Under the pieces are notes generated by a model. That model was not told the DNA's origin, made no database searches, and saw only the letters and a program-made list of their open reading frames with translations. Both the position numbers and the translations under genes were made by a program. Shown here piece after piece: positions 8,221 through 16,731 of a stretch of DNA of 64,000 nucleotides. The DNA lies in NCBI RefSeq assembly GCF_018736085.1, contig NZ_CP076134.1, forward strand, positions 1,932,501-1,996,500, in the 5' to 3' direction. Numbering within the stretch: the first letter of the stretch is position 1; each line of letters begins with the position of its first letter. This stretch comes from Bradyrhizobium sediminis. GTDB lineage: Bacteria; Pseudomonadota; Alphaproteobacteria; Rhizobiales; Xanthobacteraceae.

Positions 8221-9204
8221 TCAGGGTTGGAGAACTGCGGCGCCCAGGATTTGCCCCGTCCGCAGCTTGGTCAGGACATCGTTGGCTTCAGCAAGCGGGA
8301 ATGCCGTGGTCTGGGTCCGGATTCCGGCCTCGGGGGCGATCTTGAGGAAATCCAGCCCGTCCTGGCGCGTCAGATTGGCAACTGAAACCAGCTGCCTTTC
8401 CTGCCAAAGGAGATGGTAGGGAAAGCTCGGAATATCGCTCATGTGGATGCCCGCGCAAACCACCCGTCCGCCCTTGCGCACCGCGCGCAGTGCCGCGGGC
8501 ACCAATTGTCCGGCAGGGGCGTAGATGATGGCGGCGTCGAGTGGGGCGTCAGGGACCTGGTCCGACGGCCCGGCCCACACGGCGCCGAGCAGGCGGGCGA
8601 AATCCTGCGCCGCGATGTCGTTGGCTCGCGTGAAGGCATAGACGGAGCGGCCCTGCCAGCGCGCGATCTGGGCGACGATGTGTCCGGCCGCGCCGAAGCC
8701 ATAGATGCCGAGCCGCGGTGCGCTGCCAGCCATCACCAGTGACCGCCAGCCGATCAGGCCCGCGCACAACAGCGGCGCGATCGACACGTCGTCGCCGTCT
8801 TCGCCGAGCGGAAATGCGTAACGGGCGTCCGCGATGGTGTGGGTGGCGAAGCCGCCTTCACGGGTGTATCCGGTGAATTGAGGATAATCGCAGAGATTTT
8901 CCATGCCCTCTTTGCAGTAGCGGCAAGCGCCGCAGGTGTAGCCGAGCCAGGGGATTCCGACGCGGTCGCCGATTCGGAGCGTCGTGACATTGCGGCCGAC
9001 GAGGTCGACGCGGCCGACGATTTCATGACCGGGAATCACGGGATACTTGATGCCGGGAAGTTCCGCATCGACGACATGGAGGTCGGTCCGGCAGACGCCG
9101 CAGGCGCTTACCTTGACGCGAATTTCTCCGGCGCCGGGGTCAGGGTCCGCGCGCTCCTGCATCTGCAGAGGTGTCCCCGGCGCCGACAGTACCATCGCCC
9201 GCAT
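8221..9204 (-). CDS. Zinc-dependent alcohol dehydrogenase
   Basis: A 327-residue medium-chain dehydrogenase. The catalytic zinc site is visible as CGVCRTDLH and GHE, the structural zinc site as CGACRYCKEGMENLC, and the NAD(P) site as YGFGAAGH. It oxidises an alcohol or, more likely under low oxygen, reduces an aldehyde to regenerate NAD. The start at 9204 was chosen because GGAG precedes it and the protein then begins MRAMVLSAPGTP; upstream residues in the open frame to 9276 are unlike the family. A FixK/FNR-type box is centred about 70 bp upstream. It probably leads an operon with the APH/AAA kinase and CHAD genes. Confidence 0.93.
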   Translation of the reverse strand: MRAMVLSAPGTPLQMQERADPDPGAGEIRVKVSACGVCRTDLHVVDAELPGIKYPVIPGHEIVGRVDLVGRNVTTLRIGDRVGIPWLGYTCGACRYCKEGMENLCDYPQFTGYTREGGFATHTIADARYAFPLGEDGDDVSIAPLLCAGLIGWRSLVMAGSAPRLGIYGFGAAGHIVAQIARWQGRSVYAFTRANDIAAQDFARLLGAVWAGPSDQVPDAPLDAAIIYAPAGQLVPAALRAVRKGGRVVCAGIHMSDIPSFPYHLLWQERQLVSVANLTRQDGLDFLKIAPEAGIRTQTTAFPLAEANDVLTKLRTGQILGAAVLQP

Positions 9205-9266
9205 CTGCTTCTCCAGAACCTGCCCGACGGACGCTAGTATGCATACGGCGGCGCGGTCGCGAGCCA

Positions 9267-9280
9267 TTGACCTCAATCAA
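9267..9280 (-). promoter_or_regulatory. FixK/FNR-type box upstream of alcohol dehydrogenase
   Basis: TTGACCTCAATCAA fits TTGA-N6-TCAA with one mismatch to TTGATNNNNATCAA. The centre is about 70 bp from the dehydrogenase start, the same spacing as at the other minus-strand boxes of this island. It is about 200 bp from the divergent acyl-CoA synthetase gene and could also act there. Confidence 0.62.
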
Positions 9281-9472
9281 ATATATCCAGGAGGAATCAT
9301 CCTATGAATTTAGAAATATTTCTGTTGCCTTGACTAATAATCAACAATGGTGCGACCAAAACAGTCATCGCGCTGCCATGTGTTGGGTTATGATGTTTTC
9401 TTCGGCGATCCGGTCACACGCAAGAACGCGTTAAGAATCATAACACCTAGGCCGGCGTCAGCCGGGCAAGTC

Positions 9473-12166
9473 ATGTCAACCTATCGTCTAAAAAATGTGC
9501 TTTCGCCCCGTTCGGTCGCGCTGGTGGGGGCCAGTCCGCGGCCGAGATCCGTCGGGCGGGCCATTCTCGGGAACATTCGCAAAGCGCAGTTCCAGGGTGA
9601 ATTCGGGATCGTGAATCCGCGCTATGCGGAGATCGACGGCGTTCGCACGGTCGGCAGCCTCGCCAAATTGCCGTTCGTACCCGACCTCGTGGTGATTACG
9701 GCACCGGTAACCGCGATCGCGGGGCTGATTGATGAGGCAGGAAAGCTCGGCACGGCGGGCGCGCTGATTATCACCGCCGGGCTCGGCCATGGTCCGGGCT
9801 CGCTGGCGGAGGCGGTCGAGCGCGTCGCGCGCAAGTACGGAATGCGGCTGATAGGACCGAATTGTCTCGGCGTGATGATACCTGGCGCAAATCTCAACGC
9901 CAGTTTCTCCGCGCATATGCCGGGTCCGGGAAATCTGGCGCTGATCTCGCAGTCCGGTGCCATTGCCGCAGGCATGGTGGATTGGGCGGCGCAGCGCGCC
10001 GTGGGCTTTTCCGGGATCGTTTCGATCGGCGACCAGCTCGACGTCGATATCGCCGACCTGCTCGATTATTTCGCGCTGGATGGCAAGACACGGGCGATCC
10101 TGCTCTATGTCGAAGCGATCAAGGACGCCAGCAAGTTCATGTCCGCGGCGCGAGCCGCCGCCAGGATCAAGCCCGTCGTGGTCGTCAAATCCGGCCGCAT
10201 GGTGCAAGGCGCGAGAGCGGCTACAACCCACACCGGGGCGCTGGCCGGTTCGGACGCGGTCTACGATGCTGCGTTCCGCCGCGCCGGCATCTTGCGGGTA
10301 TCCGATCTTCGCGAGCTATTCGATTGCGCTGAAACGCTGGGGCGGGTCGAATCGCCGCCGGGCAAGCGGCTGGCGATCCTGACCAATGGCGGCGGCATCG
10401 GTGTTCTCGCGGTCGACCGGCTTGTCGAACTGGGGGGGATTCCCGCGGTCATCACCCCTGAGACCAGGCAGAAGCTTGACGCGGTGTTGCCGCCGACATG
10501 GTCCGGATCGAATCCCGTCGATATCGTGGGCGATGCCGACCCCGCGCGCTACGCGGCGGCGCTGGAAGTCTTGCTGGCCGACACGAGCATTGATGCAATC
10601 CTGGTAATGAATGTTCAAACTGCGATCGCTTCGGCTGACGATATCGCCGCCACGGTAACCGGCTTGGTCGGCAAGTATCGTGAAAAGCACCGCCGCTCGG
10701 CGAAGCCCGTGCTTGCGGTTTGGGTCGGAGCGCACCACGAGATCGGGGATCTCTTGAGCGGCGCCGGGATTCCCAACTACCCCACCGAGGATGACGCGGT
10801 GCGCGGGTTCATGCACCTCGTCAGGCATCGTGAGGTGGTGGCGGAACTGGCGCAGGTGCCGCCTGCCATGCCGAGCGAGTTTGCGCCCGATATCGAGACC
10901 GCCCGCGGAATCGTTGCCGCCGCGCTTGCCGATGGCCGCCAATGGCTCGATCCGATCGAGGTCAAGCGGCTGCTCGAGGCTTATGAAATTCCGATGGTGC
11001 CGACATTTGCAGCCGCCGACGCCGAGCAGGCCGTCGCCTACGCTTCGGAGCTGTTCGCGCAGGGCGCTACCGTGGTGCTCAAGATCATGTCACGGGACAT
11101 CGTCCACAAATCCGATGTCGGTGGCGTCGTCCTCAATCTCACGAGCCCCGAGGCGGTGCGCGAAGCCGCGGCAAGAATCCTCGCACGGGCCAGAGAGCTT
11201 CGCCCGGAAGCCCGTCTATCCGGCGTCATCGTGCAGGCGATGGTGGTCCGGCAGAAGGCGCGCGAACTCATTCTTGGCCTCGCCGACGATCCGACCTTCG
11301 GCACCGTGATCGTATTCGGCCGCGGCGGCACCGCGGTCGAAATCATCAACGACAAGGCGCTGGCGCTCCCGCCGCTCGATCTGCAACTGGCCCGTGATCT
11401 GATCGATCGCACCCGCGTTTCGCGGCTGCTGCGTGCCTACCGTGATGTGCCCGCGGTCAAGCAGGACGCCGTCGCGCTGGTTCTGGTCAAGCTGGCGCAG
11501 ATGGCGGCGGACATTCCCGACATCCGCGAACTCGACATCAATCCATTGCTGGCGGATGAAGCCGGCGTGCTGGCCGTCGATGCGCGCGTCGCCGTCGGGA
11601 CGGTGGCGCGCAAGTTCAAGGGGTCAGGCCCCGGCAATTTTGCGGTGCGGGCCTATCCCTCGCAATGGCAACGGCACATCGAGGCCAAGGACGGCTGGCG
11701 GGTGTTTGTGCGTCCGATCCGCCCCGAGGACGAGCCGTTGATCCACGAATTCCTGCGGCATGTGACCAGCCATGATCTGCGGCTGCGATTCTTTGCGCCG
11801 ATGAAGGAGTTCACTCACGAGTTCATCGCGCGGCTGACCCAGCTCGACTATGCCCGTGCAATGGCCTTTGTCGCGGTGGACGAGACCACTAACGAGGTGC
11901 TCGGCGTCGTTCGAATTCACTCGGATTCAATCTACGAGAGCGGCGAATATGCGATCCTGCTCCGGTCCGATCTCAAGGGCAGGGGACTCGGCTGGGGGTT
12001 GATGCAACTGATCATCGAATACGCAAAATCGGAAGGGCTCAAGGTAATCGCAGGCGATGTCCTTCAGGAAAACATCGTGATGCTGGAGATGTGCCGGAAT
12101 CTCGGATTTGAGATAAAGGGCGATCCCCACGAGCACGGCATTTGCAACGTCAAGCTGAAGCTTTGA
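9473..12166 (+). CDS. NDP-forming acyl-CoA synthetase / GNAT acetyltransferase fusion
   Basis: An 897-residue cytoplasmic protein. The order is a CoA-binding Rossmann domain (SVALVGASPRPRSVGR, residues 12-130), a succinyl-CoA-ligase-like domain with HTGALAGSD carrying His253, an ATP-grasp domain (about 490-710) and a C-terminal GNAT domain (about 735-897; acetyl-CoA loop near LKGRGLGWGLMQ). This is the architecture of the Pat/YfiQ protein lysine acetyltransferases, which acetylate and switch off acyl-CoA synthetases. As I recall, Salmonella Pat has lost the phosphohistidine, whereas the HTG loop is kept here, so the synthetase half may still be active. ATG 9473 starts at the family N-terminus with only a weak ribosome site; the frame is open back to 9347. 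Confidence 0.88.
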   Translation: MSTYRLKNVLSPRSVALVGASPRPRSVGRAILGNIRKAQFQGEFGIVNPRYAEIDGVRTVGSLAKLPFVPDLVVITAPVTAIAGLIDEAGKLGTAGALIITAGLGHGPGSLAEAVERVARKYGMRLIGPNCLGVMIPGANLNASFSAHMPGPGNLALISQSGAIAAGMVDWAAQRAVGFSGIVSIGDQLDVDIADLLDYFALDGKTRAILLYVEAIKDASKFMSAARAAARIKPVVVVKSGRMVQGARAATTHTGALAGSDAVYDAAFRRAGILRVSDLRELFDCAETLGRVESPPGKRLAILTNGGGIGVLAVDRLVELGGIPAVITPETRQKLDAVLPPTWSGSNPVDIVGDADPARYAAALEVLLADTSIDAILVMNVQTAIASADDIAATVTGLVGKYREKHRRSAKPVLAVWVGAHHEIGDLLSGAGIPNYPTEDDAVRGFMHLVRHREVVAELAQVPPAMPSEFAPDIETARGIVAAALADGRQWLDPIEVKRLLEAYEIPMVPTFAAADAEQAVAYASELFAQGATVVLKIMSRDIVHKSDVGGVVLNLTSPEAVREAAARILARARELRPEARLSGVIVQAMVVRQKARELILGLADDPTFGTVIVFGRGGTAVEIINDKALALPPLDLQLARDLIDRTRVSRLLRAYRDVPAVKQDAVALVLVKLAQMAADIPDIRELDINPLLADEAGVLAVDARVAVGTVARKFKGSGPGNFAVRAYPSQWQRHIEAKDGWRVFVRPIRPEDEPLIHEFLRHVTSHDLRLRFFAPMKEFTHEFIARLTQLDYARAMAFVAVDETTNEVLGVVRIHSDSIYESGEYAILLRSDLKGRGLGWGLMQLIIEYAKSEGLKVIAGDVLQENIVMLEMCRNLGFEIKGDPHEHGICNVKLKL

Positions 12167-12179
12167 ACTGGTACCTTTC

Positions 12180-12212
12180 ATTCCGGGCGCGGCGAAGACG
12201 CGACCCCGGAAT
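12180..12212. terminator. Bidirectional terminator-like hairpin
   Basis: ATTCCGGG-CGCG pairs with CGCG-(ac)-CCCGGAAT around a 7-base loop, between the convergent synthetase gene (stop 12166) and the 133-residue gene (stop 12230). There is no long T-run, but the position and stem are right for a shared terminator. Confidence 0.5.
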
Positions 12213-12229
12213 AACGAGAGGTGTTAGGT

Positions 12230-12631
12230 CTACAGGTGTGATACCGAAATGACCCGGTAGGTGTGCATCTTGCCGCCCTCGTTGATCGAGACGTACTCGC
12301 CCGATATGAACCGTTCATCCGCGAAGTGAAATCCCAGCGAATCCGGCTTGTTGGATTCGTAGTGCAGCACCCAGCCACTGTCCTGACGATGAACGAGATG
12401 ACCGTGGTCGTCCTCCTCGCCCGGCCGCAATCGCGTGATCCGGCATGCCTCGCGATTCGTTTGCCAGAGAGTCGGATCGATCTTGTCGTTGGCGTCGAGC
12501 GGAGCGACGATGACATAGGCGAAACTGGCGTCGCCTTCGGGATGACCAGGCTCGCGGGCAAGCTCGATACGGATCTGCCGGAACTGGGGTGGCAGGGACG
12601 TATTCAGGATCGGCTTGGGACTCTTTGACAT
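12230..12631 (-). CDS. Conserved hypothetical protein (133 aa)
   Basis: I do not recognise a named family. The product is soluble and acidic, without signal peptide or membrane segment, and rich in beta-type sequence (IRIELAREPGHPEGDASFAYVI, DSGWVLHYESNKPD). It is the third gene of a tight minus-strand set behind the DUF883-like and holin-like genes, and AGGAG stands a few bases before ATG 12631. The set lies under a FixK/FNR-type box, so it may belong to the low-oxygen response. Function unknown. Confidence 0.7.
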   Translation of the reverse strand: MSKSPKPILNTSLPPQFRQIRIELAREPGHPEGDASFAYVIVAPLDANDKIDPTLWQTNREACRITRLRPGEEDDHGHLVHRQDSGWVLHYESNKPDSLGFHFADERFISGEYVSINEGGKMHTYRVISVSHL

Positions 12632-12680
12632 AAGTGTGTCGCTCCTAGTTGACGATCTGGGGCCAGCCTTGGCCCCGCGA

Positions 12681-13175
12681 TTATTTCTGCTCTGCCGCGG
12701 GAGCCGCGGCTGAGGCGGGGGAGGCCACCGGCTTTTTCAGGCTTTTGATGATGATCGTGATAAGCGGCACGATCAGCAACGGCAAGATGCCGTTGAGCGG
12801 ATGGTGGATCATCCCCGACACCTGCGATTGCAGTGCTCTGGCCTCGAGCTGCAAGGCCTCGACCGAGGATCCATGGATTTCATTGGCGAGTTCCAGTTCT
12901 CGGCCGGACGGCGGCCTCCCCGAGATGACGAACAGGATTGCGGCAATCAGGAAATTGACCCCACCGAGGATGGCCGCGGCGGAAATGGCGCTCCAGATCT
13001 GCACCAGCGCGAAATAGGCCGACAGCTCCAGCATCAGCAGGCCGAAGGCGGCGATCAGCGCCGCAAACGCCCGTAAGCCCAAGCCAACGAGCATATGCCG
13101 CAGCCGGATATCGGCGATAATCCTGTCGGTGCGCCAGAGCACCCGCAGGTTTTTCACGACATTCTCTGTGTTCAC
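12681..13175 (-). CDS. Holin-like/YqjE-type membrane protein
   Basis: A 164-residue inner-membrane protein. Two hydrophobic helices lie at about residues 30-55 and 60-85 (LRAFAALIAAFGLLMLELSA; ISAAAILGGVNFLIAAILFV), another near 130-142, and an Ala/Pro-rich tail ends the protein. The pattern matches the phage-holin-3_6/YqjE group of envelope-stress proteins, not a true lysis holin, as there are no phage genes nearby. GTG 13175 is the start, with GAGGAG eight bases upstream. It follows the DUF883-like gene by one base, the same pairing as the enterobacterial yqjD-yqjE genes. Confidence 0.7.
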   Translation of the reverse strand: MNTENVVKNLRVLWRTDRIIADIRLRHMLVGLGLRAFAALIAAFGLLMLELSAYFALVQIWSAISAAAILGGVNFLIAAILFVISGRPPSGRELELANEIHGSSVEALQLEARALQSQVSGMIHHPLNGILPLLIVPLITIIIKSLKKPVASPASAAAPAAEQK

Positions 13176-13176
13176 G

Positions 13177-13452
13177 TTAATGTCTCCTCAGCATGAAGCC
13201 GATGACGACGCCGAGCGCGAATGCGGAGGCAAGCGATGTGATCGGACGCTCCGAGACGAGCTTCTCGACGTGATCTTCCTGCTCGCTCAGGATCTCGCCG
13301 AGTTCGTTCAGCGCCGCCTTGATCTGATCGGCGAGAGCTTCGGCGCGGTTCTTGGAGGTGTCGAAGATTCCTTCGCTTGTGGTATTGAGGAGCCGCGACA
13401 CGTCACCCTTGAGTGCCAGCAGCTCATCTCTCAGCTCGCTCGAATCGAACAT
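13177..13452 (-). CDS. ElaB/YqjD/DUF883-like membrane-anchored protein
   Basis: A 91-residue protein with a long amphipathic, probably coiled-coil helix (residues 5-65) followed by one C-terminal transmembrane helix (TSLASAFALGVVIGFMLRRH). That is the layout of the ElaB/YqjD family, which anchors stationary-phase ribosomes to the inner membrane in E. coli. The related function here is inferred only from the family. It is the first gene of the set with the holin-like and 133-residue genes, AAAGG precedes ATG 13452, and the FixK/FNR-type palindrome is centred 67 bp upstream. Confidence 0.75.
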   Translation of the reverse strand: MFDSSELRDELLALKGDVSRLLNTTSEGIFDTSKNRAEALADQIKAALNELGEILSEQEDHVEKLVSERPITSLASAFALGVVIGFMLRRH

Positions 13453-13502
13453 CCGTCTTGCCTTTGTTGCATAATTCAGTGGAAATTCTATGTGAGCCCG
13501 TG

Positions 13503-13534
13503 CCGGGGCTATTGATTTGCGTCAACAGCCCCGG
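13503..13534. promoter_or_regulatory. 32-bp palindrome with FixK/FNR-type box at its centre
   Basis: TTGATTTGCGTCAA (13512-13525) fits TTGA-N6-TCAA. It is flanked by perfect complementary arms CCGGGGCT (13503-13510) and AGCCCCGG (13527-13534), and both repeats share the same centre (13518.5). The centre lies 67 bp upstream of the DUF883-like gene and 123 bp upstream of the Mla permease gene. It could be a protein-binding site, a cruciform, or an RNA hairpin if transcribed. Confidence 0.6.
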
Positions 13535-13641
13535 AATCGGCCATGGCTGTCTTGAGGCAGGTCAATTGCTGTGCCGCGTCAGGCCGTAGGAATTAAAGGC
13601 CTCGGGAAAACAAGTGCTTCGATTGAAGAGGAACAAAGATC

Positions 13642-14778
13642 TTGGCGACCCCACCTCTGTTAACGGCCACTCCGTCCGGCGATGTGCTTGAGTTGCATCC
13701 GGGCGGGTCCTGGACTGCGGCCAATGTGACGACCCTCGAGGCACTCTCCGACTCGGTCGCAGCCCAGCTCGACCGTTCCAAGGTCGTCAAGGTGGATATG
13801 GCCGGGGTACGCGAGCTCGATACGCTCGGGGCCTGGCTGATCGAGAAGATGTCCCGGCGCGCGACCGCAGCTGGTCATCGTACGGAGGTGGTCGGCGTTG
13901 CCGATAATTATGCGGGGCTGATCGAAGAGGTCCGCCAGGTCAATCGCAGCAACCCTGCGCCGCTGCCTGCGCAAAACCCCGTCGTAGCCAAAGTGAACGA
14001 GATCGGTCGCTCCGCGGTCGGCGCGACGGAAGACATCAGCATATTCCTGCAGATGCTGGGCTCGCTTTTTCTGGCCCTCGTCGGCGTGCTGCGCAGGCCG
14101 AGGTCGCTGCGACTGACATCGTTTGTCTATCAGTTATACAGGGTCGGCTGGCAGGCGATTCCGATTATGGCGCTGATCACCTTTTTGATCGGCGCGATCA
14201 TCGCGCAGCAGGGCTTCTTTCATTTCCGCAAGTTCGGTGCCGATTCCTACGTCGTCGACATGGTCGGCATTCTGGTGTTGCGCGAATTGGGTGTATTGAT
14301 TGTCGCAATCATGGTCGCCGGCCGCTCGGGAAGCGCCTACACTGCCGAGCTCGGTTCGATGAAAATGCGCGAGGAAATCGATGCGCTGTCGACCATGGGC
14401 CTCGACCCCGTCGAGGTGCTGATCCTGCCCCGCATTCTAGCGCTGGTTTGCGCGCTGCCGATCCTGAGCTTCATCGGGTCGATGGCAGCGCTCTATGGCG
14501 GCGGCCTGGTGGCGCAGTTCTACGGCGACATGGCCCCGGCGATCTACATCGCACGCCTGCATGAAGCCGTTTCCGTGACCAGTTTCAAAGTCGGCATCAT
14601 CAAAGCGCCGTTCATGGCACTGGCGATCGGCATCGTCGCCTGCAGTGAGGGCTTGCGAGTGAAGGGAAGCGCCGAATCGCTCGGCAAGCAGACCACGACC
14701 TCGGTGGTGAAGTCGATCTTTCTGGTGATCGTGCTCGACGGGCTGTTTGCAGTCTTCTTCGCATCGATCGGAATGTAG
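13642..14778 (+). CDS. MlaE-type ABC permease with N-terminal STAS-like domain
   Basis: 378 residues. The first 110 form a STAS/MlaB-like domain (SKVVKVDMAGVRELDTLGAWLIEKM), and the rest is a MlaE/YrbE permease with five or six membrane helices and the conserved ELGVLIVAIMVAGRSGSAYTA segment. With the next two genes it makes an inner-membrane phospholipid transport complex for outer-membrane lipid balance or hydrophobic-compound uptake. The fusion replaces a separate MlaB subunit. The start is TTG 13642 with GAGGAAC about eight bases upstream. The next gene starts at the stop codon, so translation is coupled. Confidence 0.9.
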   Translation: MATPPLLTATPSGDVLELHPGGSWTAANVTTLEALSDSVAAQLDRSKVVKVDMAGVRELDTLGAWLIEKMSRRATAAGHRTEVVGVADNYAGLIEEVRQVNRSNPAPLPAQNPVVAKVNEIGRSAVGATEDISIFLQMLGSLFLALVGVLRRPRSLRLTSFVYQLYRVGWQAIPIMALITFLIGAIIAQQGFFHFRKFGADSYVVDMVGILVLRELGVLIVAIMVAGRSGSAYTAELGSMKMREEIDALSTMGLDPVEVLILPRILALVCALPILSFIGSMAALYGGGLVAQFYGDMAPAIYIARLHEAVSVTSFKVGIIKAPFMALAIGIVACSEGLRVKGSAESLGKQTTTSVVKSIFLVIVLDGLFAVFFASIGM

Positions 14779-14780
14779 TG

Positions 14781-15560
14781 ATGCAGCAAACGGCCCCTCA
14801 GTTCGCGATACGCGTCCGCGACCTTGTGGTCGGCTTCGGCAAGCAGGTCGTGATCGACCACCTGTCGCTTGACGTTCGCCGGGGCGAGATTCTCGGCCTG
14901 GTCGGCGCTTCCGGCGGCGGCAAGACGGTTTTGATGCGAACCATCATCGGGCTGATTCAGCGGCGAAGCGGAGAGATCGAGGTGATGGGGGCCCCAATCG
15001 GAGCCACCCAGGATCGCATCACCCAAAGCGCATCGGGCAAATGGGGCATTCTGTTCCAGCAGGGCGCTCTGTTTTCATCGCTCACTGTGCGGCAGAACAT
15101 TCAGTTTCCGCTGCGCGAAAATCTGGTGCTGTCGCAGACGCTGATGGACGAGATCGCCACAGCCAAGCTCGAAATGGTCGGGCTGTTGCCGGAGGATGGC
15201 GACAAGTTTCCTGCGCAATTGTCAGGCGGCATGACCAAGCGCGTGGCGCTGGCCCGTGCGCTGGCGCTCGATCCCGCGATCGTGTTTCTCGACGAGCCGA
15301 CCTCGGGTCTGGATCCGATTGCGGCGGGCGATTTCGACGCCCTGATCAAGACCCTGCAGAAAACGCTCGGGCTGACGGTGTTCATGGTCACCCATGACCT
15401 CGCCAGCCTGAATACGGTCTGCGATCGCGTGGCGGCGCTGGCGGACGGCAAGATCGTCGCCATCGGACCGATGCGCGAACTGCTTCAATCCGAGCATCCC
15501 TGGGTGAGAGCCTATTTTCACGGCAAGCGCTCCCAGATGCTGCAACCCAAAGCGAGTTAG
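14781..15560 (+). CDS. MlaF-type ABC transporter ATP-binding protein
   Basis: 259 residues. Walker A is GASGGGKT, the signature is LSGGMTKRVALARAL, Walker B is IVFLDEPTSGLDP, and the switch His lies in MVTHDLAS. It powers the MlaE-type permease encoded immediately upstream. ATG 14781 follows the permease stop by two bases; GTG 14778 overlapping that stop is also possible. MlaF proteins are close relatives of Ttg2A toluene-tolerance ATPases, so solvent tolerance is an alternative role. Confidence 0.92.
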   Translation: MQQTAPQFAIRVRDLVVGFGKQVVIDHLSLDVRRGEILGLVGASGGGKTVLMRTIIGLIQRRSGEIEVMGAPIGATQDRITQSASGKWGILFQQGALFSSLTVRQNIQFPLRENLVLSQTLMDEIATAKLEMVGLLPEDGDKFPAQLSGGMTKRVALARALALDPAIVFLDEPTSGLDPIAAGDFDALIKTLQKTLGLTVFMVTHDLASLNTVCDRVAALADGKIVAIGPMRELLQSEHPWVRAYFHGKRSQMLQPKAS

Positions 15561-15564
15561 AGAG

Positions 15565-16668
15565 ATGGAAACCCGCGCTCCCTTCGTCGTTGTCGGCGCC
15601 TTCGTGCTGGCGACCATCTTCGCCGTGTTCGGCTTCGTGTACTGGCTCCACAACACTGGCGGGCTCGGCCCGCGCGCGACCTATCATGTCCAGTTCGACG
15701 GCTCAGTGCCGGGACTGCTGATAGGCGCCGGTGTGCTGTTCAACGGCATCCGCGTCGGCGAGGTGACCGATCTCGGTCTCGCGCCGGACAATCCGCGCCG
15801 CGTCAATGCGACGATCTCGGTTGCCTCGACCACGCCGGTGCGATCCGATACCAAGGTCGGCCTGGAATTCCAGGGCCTGACCGGCGTGCCCGTCATTGCA
15901 CTGGAAGGCGGCACGCTGCTGGCGAATTCCGGTCCGGTGCCGACGTTGATTGCCGAAGCCGGCGCAGGCCAGAGCATGACCCAGGCTGCCCGCGACGCGT
16001 TGCGCAAGGTGGATTCCGTGCTGACTGAAAATTCGGAGCCGCTCAAGAAGACCATCGCCAATATGCAGACGTTTACCGACGGGCTGGCGCGTAACACCGG
16101 CAAACTCGACGGCATCATCGCCGGTCTCGAAAAGCTGACCGGTGGCGGCACGCCGGTGCAGAAGATCACTTACGATCTGCGGGCCCCGCAAAATCTCGGA
16201 CCGGCAGGCAAAACCCTCAAGGGCCAATTGGCGATCCCGGAACCGACTGCGGTTGCGATGCTCGAGACCCAGCGCGTGCTGTTCTCGCCGGCCAAGGAAT
16301 ATCCGGGGTTTGCGGATGTGCTGTGGGCCGACAGCATTCCGAAACTGCTGCAGGCCAGATTGATCGAGAGCTTTGAAAACTATGATATCGCGCATGCTCC
16401 GTTGCGTACCTCGGATATCGGGCAGACGGATTTTCAACTCCTGATTGATGTCCGGCGTTTCCGGGTAGCGGTCGATGCTGGGCCGGCTGCCGAGATCGGA
16501 TTATCGGCGCGGATTGTCGACAAGAACGGCAAGGTGATCGCGTCGCGGCTGTTCGAAGAAAGCCAGAAGTTCGACAAGCTCGAGCCGCCGGCAGCCGTCG
16601 CCGCCTTCAGCGATGCGTTCGGTCGCATTGCGAAGGATATCGTCACCTGGACCGTGCGGGCGCTGTAG
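15565..16668 (+). CDS. MCE (MlaD) protein fused to an ABC-transport auxiliary domain
   Basis: 367 residues. One N-terminal membrane anchor (residues 7-28), then an MCE domain (about 35-115: YHVQFDGSVPGLLIGAGVLFNGIRVGEV), a helical linker (130-195), and a C-terminal domain from about 205 resembling the PqiC/LptE-like ABC_trans_aux family (VRRFRVAVDAGPAAEIGLSA). The MCE part forms the periplasmic lipid channel, and the auxiliary part is normally a separate outer-membrane lipoprotein. The gene begins four bases after the ATPase stop. No MlaC-like carrier or MlaA is seen nearby. Confidence 0.85.
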   Translation: METRAPFVVVGAFVLATIFAVFGFVYWLHNTGGLGPRATYHVQFDGSVPGLLIGAGVLFNGIRVGEVTDLGLAPDNPRRVNATISVASTTPVRSDTKVGLEFQGLTGVPVIALEGGTLLANSGPVPTLIAEAGAGQSMTQAARDALRKVDSVLTENSEPLKKTIANMQTFTDGLARNTGKLDGIIAGLEKLTGGGTPVQKITYDLRAPQNLGPAGKTLKGQLAIPEPTAVAMLETQRVLFSPAKEYPGFADVLWADSIPKLLQARLIESFENYDIAHAPLRTSDIGQTDFQLLIDVRRFRVAVDAGPAAEIGLSARIVDKNGKVIASRLFEESQKFDKLEPPAAVAAFSDAFGRIAKDIVTWTVRAL

Positions 16669-16731
16669 TCGCGGCAGGATTCGGGAAAGCGAAAGGGCCG
16701 GTGAGACTTTGCAGTGGGGTACGTGCCGGCG

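Noticed and set aside
12681..13175. Phage lysis holin and hence prophage remnant
   Set aside because: The protein is holin-like only in layout. Its neighbour is a DUF883/YqjD-type gene and no phage structural, integrase or lysin gene is nearby.
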